From: Hohaiivirga grylli
Lineage (GTDB): Bacteria; Pseudomonadota; Alphaproteobacteria; Rhizobiales; Beijerinckiaceae
NCBI RefSeq assembly: GCF_039655745.1
Contig: NZ_JBBYXI010000004.1
Location: 149,633 to 213,632 of the forward strand
Direction of reading: 5' to 3'
Length of the DNA: 64,000 nucleotides
Positions 36,843 through 45,413 of this stretch are shown in pieces. The notes beneath the pieces were generated by a model. That model saw only the letters and a program-made list of their open reading frames with translations, was not told the origin of the DNA and searched no databases. Position numbers and translations under genes: made by a program. Numbering within the stretch: the first letter of the stretch is position 1; each line of letters begins with the position of its first letter.

Positions 36843-38129
36843 TTATGCTTTGAAACGTTTCTCAATATAATCCTGTACGATCATCTGAAACTCCTGATGG
36901 AGATTCGGGCCACGCAAAGTTTGAACCTTTTTGCCATCAATGAATACGGGAGCGGCAGGTTGCTCACCGGTACCGGGAAGAGAAATGCCGATATCGGCAT
37001 GTTTGGATTCCCCAGGGCCATTCACAATACAGCCCATAACTGCAACATTAAGATTCTCGACACCCGGATAGATTTTCTTCCACTCTGGCATTGAGGCGAT
37101 AATCCATGCCTGAATATCCTGAGCGAGATGCTGGAATACAGTTGAGGTTGTGCGCCCACATCCGGGGCAAGCGGCAATGAGTGGAACAAATGTCCGGAAA
37201 CCCATTGTCTGCAGAAGCTCTTGTGCCGTTCTGACTTCCAGAGTTCTGTCGCCACCGGGCTCAGGGGTCAGGGAATACCTGATGGTATCACCGATACCAT
37301 CCTGTAACAAAATGCCCATCGCTGCGGATGATGCAACGATACCCTTCGTGCCCATTCCTGCCTCTGTCAGACCTAAATGAATGGCGTAATCAGAGCGGCT
37401 TGCCAGCATTTGATAGACTGTAATCAGATCCTGTACGGCAGAAACCTTAGCAGAGAGAATGATACGGTTACGGGCAAGTCCAAGCTCTTCAGCGCGTTCA
37501 GCTGAGCTTAATGCTGACTGGACCATCGCCTCCCGTGTGATTGCCCTAGTATCAAGAGGCTGTGCAGAACGTGCGTTCTCATCCATCAGAGCAGTCAGGA
37601 GCTCTTGATCTAATGAACCCCAGTTCGCACCGATACGGACTGGTTTGTCATATTGAATTGCGCATTCAATAATGGAGGAAAACTGCTTGTCTTTCTTGTC
37701 TTTGAAGCCGACATTGCCCGGATTGATACGGTATTTGGCAAGAGCCTCTGCACAGGCCGGATGGTTGGCCAGCAACTGATGACCAATGTAATGAAAGTCA
37801 CCCACAAGCGGGACGTCAATTCCAAGACGATCAAGACGTTCTCTGATCTTTGGAACGGCAGCGGCAGCCTCATCGCGGTCAACCGTGATGCGAACAAGTT
37901 CGGAGCCTGCCTTGGCTAGGGCTGCAACCTGAGCGACGGTTGAATCAATATCTGCTGTATCAGTATTTGTCATTGACTGGACAACGATGGGGGCTCCGCC
38001 TCCAACCTGAACATTGCCAACCATGACGCCAACAGTTTTGTGGCGGGCTTTTGGACCAGCGAAGACTGAATTATCAAAAGTGCAGCTATTCATATTTGCC
38101 ATATCAGATGGTGTTGTCTTCTGATCCAT
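36843..38129 (-). CDS. ispG: 4-hydroxy-3-methylbut-2-enyl diphosphate synthase (flavodoxin)
   Basis: IspG is the iron-sulfur enzyme of the penultimate MEP-pathway step. The [4Fe-4S] ligands are visible in AACPGCGRTTS and in VAVMGCIVNGPGESKHADIGISLPG near the C-terminus; VQSMTNTDTADIDSTVAQV is the N-terminal signature. I start at the ATG at 38129 (428 aa); an in-frame TTG at 38153 would add eight residues, and neither start has a strong ribosome site. It follows the Zur-type gene by 30 bp or less, so the two are probably co-transcribed. Confidence 0.95.
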   Translation of the reverse strand: MDQKTTPSDMANMNSCTFDNSVFAGPKARHKTVGVMVGNVQVGGGAPIVVQSMTNTDTADIDSTVAQVAALAKAGSELVRITVDRDEAAAAVPKIRERLDRLGIDVPLVGDFHYIGHQLLANHPACAEALAKYRINPGNVGFKDKKDKQFSSIIECAIQYDKPVRIGANWGSLDQELLTALMDENARSAQPLDTRAITREAMVQSALSSAERAEELGLARNRIILSAKVSAVQDLITVYQMLASRSDYAIHLGLTEAGMGTKGIVASSAAMGILLQDGIGDTIRYSLTPEPGGDRTLEVRTAQELLQTMGFRTFVPLIAACPGCGRTTSTVFQHLAQDIQAWIIASMPEWKKIYPGVENLNVAVMGCIVNGPGESKHADIGISLPGTGEQPAAPVFIDGKKVQTLRGPNLHQEFQMIVQDYIEKRFKA

Positions 38130-38159
38130 AGTGGTGTCCGATTGATCTTGCAATTTGGA

Positions 38160-38744
38160 TTAGCGGCTATTGTTTCGGCAGTGTGCACATAATCCCGTTA
38201 TCTCCATAACCTGCGATTGAGGTTTGAATTTTTCCTGGTCGAGCAGTGAGCTAACGGTTGCGGATAGCTGTGAGGAACAAAGTTCATCAACACCTCCACA
38301 ATTATCGCAGATCAGGAAAACAACGAGATCTTCAGGGCGATGACCATGCGGGCAGGCCACAAAGGCATTCCGGCTTGTCAGTCGGTGAACAAAGCCCTGT
38401 TCCAAAAGGAAATTGAGCGCGCGATAAATGGTGACGGGTGCAAGATAACGCTTACCGTCGTGGCTTTCATCACGAGAAAGAATATCGGCAATATCATAAG
38501 CGCCGAGCGGGCGATGGGTTGTGTAAAGGGCTTGTAAAACCTGATATCTGATCTTGGTCAGGCGTACACCGCGCTGCTGGCAGACTTTCTCTGCATTTTT
38601 GATGGCAGAAGCGGCCCGTTCAGACTGGTCATGGGCATGTGCACATTCACAACCGTCATGGGTATGATTATGGGCATGGGTATGATTATGGGAATGTTCC
38701 AATTTCACGCGTGCCAATACCGTTTCTACAAAGCTGATATCCAT
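38160..38744 (-). CDS. Fur family regulator, Zur-like, with His-rich N-terminus
   Basis: The 194-aa protein has a Fur-type winged helix (about 50-125: RGVRLTKIRYQVLQAL, YLAPVTIYRALNFLLEQGFVHRL) and a dimer domain with zinc-site cysteines in ICDNCGG and GLCAHCRNNSR, fitting Zur better than iron-sensing Fur. Unusually, residues 17-43 are HSHNHTHAHNHTHD followed by GCECAHAHD, an extra potential metal-binding tail. ispG lies downstream on the same transcript; an ABC importer is divergent. A palindrome overlaps the start codon. Confidence 0.9.
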   Translation of the reverse strand: MDISFVETVLARVKLEHSHNHTHAHNHTHDGCECAHAHDQSERAASAIKNAEKVCQQRGVRLTKIRYQVLQALYTTHRPLGAYDIADILSRDESHDGKRYLAPVTIYRALNFLLEQGFVHRLTSRNAFVACPHGHRPEDLVVFLICDNCGGVDELCSSQLSATVSSLLDQEKFKPQSQVMEITGLCAHCRNNSR

Positions 38745-38753
38745 CTGGATATC
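38736..38753. promoter_or_regulatory. 18-bp palindrome over the Zur-like start codon
   Basis: GATATCCA-TC-TGGATATC is a perfect dyad covering the ATG and leader of the Zur-like gene. Its position suits autoregulation or translation control. It does not match the AT-rich Zur boxes I know from other alphaproteobacteria. Confidence 0.4.
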
Positions 38754-38963
38754 TAGCGCTTCATATCACTAATGTGAGATGAGGCCCACCCCATATTTAA
38801 ATTGTGGGTCTGAATTGGGCGTCTATCTAGGAAATTAGAATAACAGATGACTATCTTGTGATTGAATATTAGAATTATTCTGAAATTTGGACTTGCAAAT
38901 AATACTGGTTCCAATATTGCAATGAACGAAAGTTTCCGTATCCGGATGCGGGGGAAAGCCTAT

Positions 38964-40034
38964 ATGTTCAAAGTCTCGTCGATAGCCAGAATATGTGCAC
39001 TGATTGTTGCATGTCTGGGATCAACGGTACATGCGGAGGAAGGGCACCTCCGGCTTGCCTTAGCGCGCAATACAATTACTGCTGCGGAAGAAACCTTTAC
39101 CTATGCGGTTCCCAAACAACTTGGATATTTCAGCCAGGAAGGACTGGAAGTTTCAATTCTTCAGACCAGTGGTTCAACCGCTGCCCTGCAGGCGCTCGTC
39201 AGTGGCAGCGCTGATGTTGCCTATGCCTCTTCTGCCAGTATTGCTGCTGCGATTGATAAGGGTGCACAGCTCAGGGCTTTTGCAGGTATTACGGTTCAAT
39301 GGCCTTATTTTATTGGTGTACCGCCGGGGTCACCCATCAAAAAGATCTCTGATCTGAAGGGCAAGAAGGTTGGTGTTATCAGTTTGGCTTCGGCATCATA
39401 TGCTGATTTGCAGGCCAATCTGAAGATCGCGGGCCTCTCGGAAGAAGATGTAAGTATTGTCCCTGTTGGTGCGGGAGCACGGGCCGCTGCTGCTCTCAAG
39501 AGCGGTCAGGTTGATGCGATTGACAGCTATTCAGATTCATTCACCGTAATGAAACAAAACGGTATTGAGCTGACATTATTGCCGCGTCCCGCCGAGATGA
39601 ATAAGCTCTTCAGTGTGACGATGGTAACCAGCATAAAGAAGCTGCAGGAGGAACCTGAACAGCTGGCGGCTTTTGCGCGTGCTGCCTATAAGGGGATCAT
39701 CTATACCTACCGTTTCCCTGAAAGTGCCTTGCAGCTGTCATTCAAAGAATTTCCAGAGCTCTCGGGAAGTGCTGATATTCAGAGCAAAGATGCACAGAAT
39801 ACCGCAGAAGCCATGAAAATTGCTTTGGCAGACTCAATCCCTGCAACAGATGTAATGCCAGAAAAATGGGGCCATTGGCTTGATATCCCGGCATCGAGGT
39901 GGGATGCATTATTGCAGTTTGCCTTTGATACAAAGCAAACCGAAAAGAAACTGGATGTGGGAAGTATCTGGGATAACAGGCTGATGCCTGAAATCTATAG
40001 CTTCGATACGAAAGCCATTGTTGAGAAGCTATAA
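38964..40034 (+). CDS. ABC transporter substrate-binding protein, NitT/TauT (NMT1/SsuA-like)
   Basis: The 356-aa protein has a Sec signal peptide (ARICALIVACLGSTVHA, cleavage near residue 24) and an NMT1/SsuA-type fold: YAVPKQLGYFSQEGLEVSILQTSGSTAALQALVSGSADVAYAS, then GKKVGVISLASASYADLQANLK. Such proteins bind nitrate, sulfonates, taurine, pyrimidines or similar; the ligand is unclear. Start at 38964 is chosen for GGGGGAAA six bases upstream; the frame extends 34 codons further. It is followed by its ATPase gene after one base. Confidence 0.92.
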   Translation: MFKVSSIARICALIVACLGSTVHAEEGHLRLALARNTITAAEETFTYAVPKQLGYFSQEGLEVSILQTSGSTAALQALVSGSADVAYASSASIAAAIDKGAQLRAFAGITVQWPYFIGVPPGSPIKKISDLKGKKVGVISLASASYADLQANLKIAGLSEEDVSIVPVGAGARAAAALKSGQVDAIDSYSDSFTVMKQNGIELTLLPRPAEMNKLFSVTMVTSIKKLQEEPEQLAAFARAAYKGIIYTYRFPESALQLSFKEFPELSGSADIQSKDAQNTAEAMKIALADSIPATDVMPEKWGHWLDIPASRWDALLQFAFDTKQTEKKLDVGSIWDNRLMPEIYSFDTKAIVEKL

Positions 40035-40035
40035 T

Positions 40036-40818
40036 ATGACGGAAGAAATGTCCCCGCTTATCCAGATACGCAAGCTGAGCAAGAACTACAGTACCAAAGG
40101 TGGTGACATCACTGCGGCGCTCAGCCTTGTCGATCTTGATGTTGCACCGGGAGAGTTTGTTGCACTGGTCGGACCTTCCGGATGTGGCAAGACAACATTG
40201 TTAAAGATTCTGGCAGGCCTTGTTGGTGAGTACCGAGGTGAGGTTTTACTCAACGGCAAACCTGTAAGGAAGCCCTCTTCAGAAGTTGGCTTTGTGTTTC
40301 AGGAGCCAACCCTTTTGCCATGGCGGACAATTCTGGAAAACATCCTCTTGCCCGTTGAGCTGGTCAACCTTGATATGAAGGTTTATCGCGACAGGGCACT
40401 TGATCTGATGGCAATGACCGGGCTTGCGGGTTTTGAGAACAAATACCCGAAAGAACTTTCCGGCGGCATGCGCCAGCGCGCCGGTATCTGCCGGGCGCTC
40501 GTACGCGACCCCAAGGTCCTGCTGATGGATGAGCCTTTTGGTAGTCTTGATGCCATGACACGTGAGTTTATGAATGAAGAGCTCCAACGCATTTGGCTGG
40601 ATAGTGGTAAGACAATTCTGTTTGTGACCCACTCAATTCCAGAAGCAGTATTTCTTGCAGATCGCGTCGTGATCATGAGCCCCCGACCAGGAAAGATTAG
40701 TGAAATTGTCCCGGTTAACTTGCCAAGGCCGCGCCAGCTCAGTGATATGGCTCATGAAAGTACTGGCGAAATTATGAGCCATATTCGCAGTCACTTCAGT
40801 AATGCGAGGGTGATTTAA
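40036..40818 (+). CDS. ABC transporter ATP-binding protein, NitT/TauT type
   Basis: The 260-aa ATPase has Walker A GPSGCGKT (46-53), Q-loop Gln89, signature LSGGMRQR (141-148) and Walker B VLLMDEP (161-167), then the H-loop FVTHS. The D-loop GSLDAMTREFMNEELQRIW is typical of the nitrate/sulfonate/taurine group. ATG at 40036 lies one base after the binding-protein stop; the permease follows after one base, so the three genes are one operon. Confidence 0.95.
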   Translation: MTEEMSPLIQIRKLSKNYSTKGGDITAALSLVDLDVAPGEFVALVGPSGCGKTTLLKILAGLVGEYRGEVLLNGKPVRKPSSEVGFVFQEPTLLPWRTILENILLPVELVNLDMKVYRDRALDLMAMTGLAGFENKYPKELSGGMRQRAGICRALVRDPKVLLMDEPFGSLDAMTREFMNEELQRIWLDSGKTILFVTHSIPEAVFLADRVVIMSPRPGKISEIVPVNLPRPRQLSDMAHESTGEIMSHIRSHFSNARVI

Positions 40819-40819
40819 A

Positions 40820-41596
40820 ATGCCTCGCAAAGTTTCCCATCCTAAACTGAAACAGGTTTTTCTGGTTATTCTGGTCTTCATTCTCGCAACGGGTTTCTGG
40901 GAATGGGCTGTTCGCGCAAAAGAGATTTCCGAACTTATTCTCCCCGGTCCGCTGAAAATAGGAGAGCGCTTTGTCGCCCTGCTTCATACAACAGCTTTCT
41001 GGGGGAATTTTGGCGTTACCATGTATGAAGTGCTGGCGGGTTACGCTCTTGGAATTGTAATTGCGGTTATTCTGGGGGTTGCCATTTCGCAGCTCAGAAT
41101 TCTTGAACAAAGTCTGATGCCATATGTGGTGGCTTTTCAGACCATACCTAGTATTGCTCTGGCACCGATATTCCTGCACTGGTTTGGTTATGGCCTTACC
41201 TCCAAAATTGTTATGGCGGCGATTATTTCATTCTTCCCGATTTTGGTGAATGTGATCGTGGGCCTGCAGGCATCGAACAGTGAACAGATTGAAATGTTGC
41301 GCTCATTTGGTGCGTCCAGTATGCAGATACTGCTGAAAGTTCGGGTTCCGAATGCCATGCCTTATCTGTTTGCAGGCCTAAATTTAGGTGCGGTATTTGC
41401 TCTGGTTGGTGCGATCGTTGCAGAATTTGTTGGCGGTGCCAGTGGACTCGGCAAGATGATCCTGCAATTCAATGATACAATGAAAATTGCTGATATGTTT
41501 GCCGTGCTGATTGTTCTGGCAATTATTGGTATGTCGATGCACTGCATCATCGCCTGTATCCGGCGGAAAGTTATTTTCTGGGCAGCAACTCGGTGA
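40820..41596 (+). CDS. ABC transporter permease, NitT/TauT type
   Basis: The 258-aa inner-membrane protein has about six helices and the BPD_transp_1 EAA loop (EMLRSFGASSMQILLKVRVPNAMPYLFAGL). Its N-terminus FWEWAVRAKEISELILPGPLKIG is characteristic of SsuC/TauC/ThiX-type permeases. It forms an importer with the two preceding genes and ends at a strong terminator. Confidence 0.94.
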   Translation: MPRKVSHPKLKQVFLVILVFILATGFWEWAVRAKEISELILPGPLKIGERFVALLHTTAFWGNFGVTMYEVLAGYALGIVIAVILGVAISQLRILEQSLMPYVVAFQTIPSIALAPIFLHWFGYGLTSKIVMAAIISFFPILVNVIVGLQASNSEQIEMLRSFGASSMQILLKVRVPNAMPYLFAGLNLGAVFALVGAIVAEFVGGASGLGKMILQFNDTMKIADMFAVLIVLAIIGMSMHCIIACIRRKVIFWAATR

Positions 41597-41606
41597 TGAG
41601 ACAATA

Positions 41607-41634
41607 AAAAGGCCCCTTCAAGGGGCCTTTTCAA
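41607..41634. terminator. Terminator after the ABC importer operon
   Basis: AAAAGGCCCCTT (41607-41618) and AAGGGGCCTTTT (41620-41631) form a long perfect stem with A- and T-runs on either side. It can serve the importer operon and the convergent small gene. Confidence 0.9.
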
Positions 41635-41648
41635 TGCAAGTTACGTTA

Positions 41649-42026
41649 TCATTCCATCTTCATCGGACGATAAACGTCTGCTGTTTGGAGTGAGATGACA
41701 GGGCTAATGTCTTCAAGAGTTTTCAAGAACTCTTCATTGCCAAACATGGCTTCCCAGTTTGACTGCTTTTCCCACACTGTCACGTAAACAAAGTTCGGAC
41801 GTTCAAACTTTCCGGCCATCATATCTTCATCAATCAGCCCAGGCTGATTTCTGATCTCAGCGACAAGCTTTTTGAGGGCAGGCATAACTTCTTCATGGGT
41901 TTTACCGGCAACAACCGAAATCGGCATGACAATTGTGGCTTTCTTTGGCTTGGCCAAGCTGGTTGCCGGTGTGAGAGTTAAAGCAGCAGTTGCAGCCAGT
42001 ATCGTTGCGAAAGTACGTCTGTTCAT
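41649..42026 (-). CDS. Exported antibiotic biosynthesis monooxygenase (ABM)-fold protein
   Basis: The 125-aa protein starts at the ATG at 42026 (GGAG seven bases ahead); a longer frame adds 15 residues. MNRRTFATILAATAALTLTPATSLA is a signal peptide. The mature ~100 residues read as a ferredoxin-like ABM domain: VMPISVVAGKTHEEVMPALKKLVAEIRNQPGLIDEDMM, then VYVTVWEKQSNWEAMF. Most ABM proteins are cytoplasmic monooxygenases or haem-handling proteins; an exported one is less common. Function unknown. Confidence 0.8.
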   Translation of the reverse strand: MNRRTFATILAATAALTLTPATSLAKPKKATIVMPISVVAGKTHEEVMPALKKLVAEIRNQPGLIDEDMMAGKFERPNFVYVTVWEKQSNWEAMFGNEEFLKTLEDISPVISLQTADVYRPMKME

Positions 42027-42147
42027 GGCAAAGCTCCGTTCCATTTGGCTGCCGGACTTTGCAACATACAATGCTGTATATTGCCCCGACTTTTTAAGCT
42101 TAGCTATAAGTAGCCCATTTGGCGACTTTTGGATATTAAGCGAAAGG

Positions 42148-43266
42148 TTAGGCAGTCTTTTGCGTCATACGGCTTTGCTGTCTGCGGAATGCTGATGTTC
42201 TGGCAACGAGATAGAGAATAGCAATCCCTGCACCCACCAGAATAAACTCGTCCCACAGGGCCAGATGGATACTGGCTGTCTGCATCATGATCTGGCCGAC
42301 AGAGCTGAGTAGGGAGCCGGCTGCAAATACGGGAAGACTATGCCGCCCAATCAGGCAGAGTGCGTCATAGATGGGCTGGACTTTTAGAAACTTATGTAAT
42401 GACAGGTAGAAGATAACATAAGTCAGAGCCATGAAGTGGATGAAGCGGGCCAGACCAAGATTAGTTTTAGACAGGTCGAGCAAACCCTCAGAGGCTATTT
42501 TCAGCTCCGGTGCTGTTGAGAAAACGCCGGTCACCAGAATGAATGAAAGCACCATTGTGACAAGAGCGACGATAAAGAATGATGAATTACGGAAGTCATT
42601 AATTCTGTGCATCTGCAGGCCAATATACAGGCCAAGACAGTACAGCAGCTGCCATGTAAATGGATTGAAGAACCATTGCCCTTCAACAGGCCATGTCGGC
42701 AGGTTGATATCGAAGAGACGGGCCAGAATATAGATGGCAAAGGAAACTCCGAGCATCAAGGACATGTTCTGTCGCGCCAATGCCAGCATTGCCGGTGTGG
42801 CAACGAGGAGAACAATATACAAAGGCAGAATATTGAAATACCCGATTTGATGGCTCAGGCCAGCAATGGCCAGCAGTGCTTTTATCGGCTTATCCAGAAT
42901 GATATCCCGGCCATGCTCAGCAAATAAACCATCGTCATCAAACAAAAATGCAGCAGCCAGAAACAGTGCAATGGCAGCCAGCGAAAGAAAGAACTGTACG
43001 CTGTAGATTGTCAGGATACGACGTCGGATTGCCTGAAAAGGTAATGTAATCTCGCCGCTGATAAAGCGACGGCCATAAGCCAGTGCAACCGAGAGACCCG
43101 AGAGGAAGACAAACGCTTCCGTTGCATCCGAATAGCCTATGTTCTTATGAGTATAGCTTTCGAATACATTCCCGGGAATGTGGTTGATGAATATCGAAAC
43201 CAGAATGATACCACGCCAGAAATCAATAGAATCAACGCGTGCGATTTTGGCTTTTACACGTTCCAA
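42148..43266 (-). CDS. opgC: OpgC family membrane protein
   Basis: The 372-aa protein has about ten membrane helices and the OpgC opening VDSIDFWRGIILVSIFINHIPGNVFESYTHKNIGYSDATEAFVFLSG. OpgC proteins succinylate osmoregulated periplasmic glucans or related envelope sugars and belong to the acyltransferase-3-like group. The TTG at 43266 is the start, with AGGA seven bases upstream. No opgG or opgH lies in the window, so the acceptor is not certain. Confidence 0.88.
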   Translation of the reverse strand: MERVKAKIARVDSIDFWRGIILVSIFINHIPGNVFESYTHKNIGYSDATEAFVFLSGLSVALAYGRRFISGEITLPFQAIRRRILTIYSVQFFLSLAAIALFLAAAFLFDDDGLFAEHGRDIILDKPIKALLAIAGLSHQIGYFNILPLYIVLLVATPAMLALARQNMSLMLGVSFAIYILARLFDINLPTWPVEGQWFFNPFTWQLLYCLGLYIGLQMHRINDFRNSSFFIVALVTMVLSFILVTGVFSTAPELKIASEGLLDLSKTNLGLARFIHFMALTYVIFYLSLHKFLKVQPIYDALCLIGRHSLPVFAAGSLLSSVGQIMMQTASIHLALWDEFILVGAGIAILYLVARTSAFRRQQSRMTQKTA

Positions 43267-43338
43267 TAACGTATCCTTTTAAACGACCCTGCCAAATAAG
43301 TGGACTTTGTTATTTTAATGGAAGATGAACAGCTTCCA

Positions 43339-43986
43339 TTAATCCTTGAAACGCCATACAGATGTTTTCTTAACTTCTGAATCTTCCAGACTTTTTGTTA
43401 CCGGTACTTCATAGGTTGCAAGAGAAAGCAGTCTGTCTTTTGGTAGATAGCTACGTCCGGGATCGCCGATCAAAACCGTCTTTCCCTTATTGGTCATATC
43501 CAATAGCCAGTTAATGACACGATCTGCTGTATCACGTTCGTAACAAATATCACCTGCAAGAATAATATCCCATTGGCAATCCGTACCAATCAGGTCTTCT
43601 TGTTTGGGGATAAGCGTGACACCGTTGGCTTCTGCATTCAGATGAATGGCATCAATAGAGAAGGCATCAATATCGCAAGCCTCGACATGAGAGGCACCTG
43701 ATATGGCAGCAGCGATGCCAACAATTCCAGAGCCTGATGCAAAATCCAGAACCCTTTTGCCCCGAACAATGTCGGGATTATCAAGAATATAACGTGCTAA
43801 AGCCTGACCACCTGCCCATGCAAAGGCCCAGAAGGGTGGAGGGAGGCCAATTTCACCGAGCTCATCTTCTGTCTTCTGCCAGAGTTCCGTGGCTTCATCA
43901 GCAACATGAATACGAATAGCTGGTGTATGTGGAGCCGGTGTCAGCCGTGTGTGTGTTCTGATGAAGGCCTGCCGATCAAGGATCAT
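43339..43986 (-). CDS. Class I methyltransferase, ETF-beta lysine methyltransferase-like
   Basis: The 215-aa enzyme has PPPFWAFAWAGGQALARYI (about 49-67), SAM motif I DFASGSGIVG (81-90), and DIILAGDICYERDTA followed by IGDPGRSYL. This is the pattern of bacterial homologues of human ETFBKMT (METTL20), which trimethylates lysines of electron-transfer flavoprotein beta. No etf genes are nearby. It overlaps the GT4 gene by 4 bp (ATGA), with GGAG six bases before its ATG. Confidence 0.87.
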   Translation of the reverse strand: MILDRQAFIRTHTRLTPAPHTPAIRIHVADEATELWQKTEDELGEIGLPPPFWAFAWAGGQALARYILDNPDIVRGKRVLDFASGSGIVGIAAAISGASHVEACDIDAFSIDAIHLNAEANGVTLIPKQEDLIGTDCQWDIILAGDICYERDTADRVINWLLDMTNKGKTVLIGDPGRSYLPKDRLLSLATYEVPVTKSLEDSEVKKTSVWRFKD

Positions 43987-45131
43987 GTAAGGCTCCGCGT
44001 ATAAAGTGCTTTTACACCATTCATCACATCACGCTCGGTATAGCCGTTCAGGATACGCTCGCGTGCTGAGTGTCCCATTTGAATGACAAGTTCTTGATCC
44101 GCAGCCAGTGCCAAGAAGGCTTCCGTTAATGCTCTGACATCGTCTGATGGAATGACAAAACCATCGATGCCATTGCGAACGAGATCCTTACAACCCGGAA
44201 CAGCTGTCGTGACAATGGCCCGCCCACAACATGCGCCTTCAAGCAGGGTGCGTGGCAAACCCTCTCCTCCACGGGATGGAAGGCAGCAGACGTGGTGGTC
44301 TTTCCAGACAGAGATAATATCTCTTGTCGGGCCATGCCATTTGATGCCCTCGCACTGGCTCCAGCTGTTTAGAGTTTCTTCCGGGACGGCTTTAGGGTTG
44401 GAAGGATCAGGTGCACCGTAAAGTGAGAGCTCAATATCGGCTCCGCGTTCACGCGCTTTTGTTGTTGCCTCAACTGCCAGATCAATACCCTTTGACCACA
44501 ACATCCGTGCAATTACGGCGATGCGAAGTGGAGGGAAGGAGGGTTGGGGGGAAACTGTCAGTTTATCCGGATCAACACCAGCGCCTCCCACGATGGTGAC
44601 ACGATCATGATCATTCGGGTCTAACCCGAGCATCTTTGGGTCATCCGTATTTTCAAAAAGAAAGCGTGTTTCCCGGCTGGTCAGGCAGCGGATCAGTGTG
44701 CGAACAATAAAGCGTGCGACTTGTCCCGTTTTATCCTGCCGTGCCCCTAGGAAGCCCAGACCTGTCAGGGCATAAATGCGTTTTTTCAGACCTGCGAGCA
44801 TGGCTGCCGCACCGCCGACAAGAATAGATCTCAGTGCGATGCAATGGATGATGTCAGCCTGTTCAGCTTTTAAAATGCGTGAAAGCTGCCATGTGGCACG
44901 TGCTGCTGCAAATGGGTTCAGGCTTTTGCGTTCTGCCTCAAGTGAGATGACCTTTGCGCCAGTCTGCTCAATGATCTGCTTATGGTCGCGGATGCGGCAG
45001 ATAACTGTGACATCAAGGCCAAGCTCACGCGCAGCCCTTGCCATGGGCAGGAAGTGCGAACAGAAAAACCAGTCTTCTGTAACAATGAAGGCAAGCTTTC
45101 GGCCGCTCAGCTGGGCTTCTGATTGAGGCAT
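43983..45131 (-). CDS. Glycosyltransferase family 4 protein
   Basis: The 382-aa protein has a GT-B fold: an N-terminal domain (FIVTEDWFFCSHFLPMARAARELGLDVTVICR) and a C-terminal domain with IAVIARMLWSKGIDLAVEA and the donor motif PSRGGEGLPRTLLEGACCGRAIVTTAVPG, with the EX7E glutamates at E-G-LPRTLLE. It probably adds a sugar to an envelope polysaccharide or lipid; the product is unknown. It is translationally coupled to the methyltransferase after it and lies near opgC. Confidence 0.93.
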   Translation of the reverse strand: MPQSEAQLSGRKLAFIVTEDWFFCSHFLPMARAARELGLDVTVICRIRDHKQIIEQTGAKVISLEAERKSLNPFAAARATWQLSRILKAEQADIIHCIALRSILVGGAAAMLAGLKKRIYALTGLGFLGARQDKTGQVARFIVRTLIRCLTSRETRFLFENTDDPKMLGLDPNDHDRVTIVGGAGVDPDKLTVSPQPSFPPLRIAVIARMLWSKGIDLAVEATTKARERGADIELSLYGAPDPSNPKAVPEETLNSWSQCEGIKWHGPTRDIISVWKDHHVCCLPSRGGEGLPRTLLEGACCGRAIVTTAVPGCKDLVRNGIDGFVIPSDDVRALTEAFLALAADQELVIQMGHSARERILNGYTERDVMNGVKALYTRSLT

Positions 45132-45197
45132 AATGATATCCGGCAGGTAATGACTGTTTGCCGTTTTCTATACTATTTTACAGGAAGGGCAAATTCT

Positions 45198-45395
45198 TCA
45201 AACGAAGCCGCGCCCCCAAACAACAAGCATAATGATAACAATGGCGATGAATTGTAAAACAACACGCCAGCGCATCAATGTCTGTGAACGGTTTGGAGAG
45301 CCTCCACGCAGCATATTGGCGAGGCCAAGCAGGAGAACAATGGCAACAAGACCGACGGCAAGTAAGACAATTGTATTTCCGAAATCGTCCAGCAT
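45198..45395 (-). CDS. Twin transmembrane (HIG1-like) small protein
   Basis: The 65-aa protein has two membrane helices (about 8-29 and 45-62) separated by a basic loop MLRGGSPNRSQTLMRWRVV. This matches the alphaproteobacterial twin-TM family, which resembles the mitochondrial HIG1 domain of respiratory supercomplex factors. AGGAG stands eight bases before the ATG. It lies 18 bp downstream of the DUF4175 gene. A role with respiratory complexes is a suggestion from fold only. Confidence 0.85.
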   Translation of the reverse strand: MLDDFGNTIVLLAVGLVAIVLLLGLANMLRGGSPNRSQTLMRWRVVLQFIAIVIIMLVVWGRGFV

Positions 45396-45413
45396 TCTGG
45401 GTTCTCCTGATGC

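Noticed and set aside
38638..38700. Short repeated ATGGGCATG/ATGATTATG-like units suggesting a repeat array
   Set aside because: They are the codons of the His-rich tail of the Zur-like protein, not a CRISPR or intergenic repeat.
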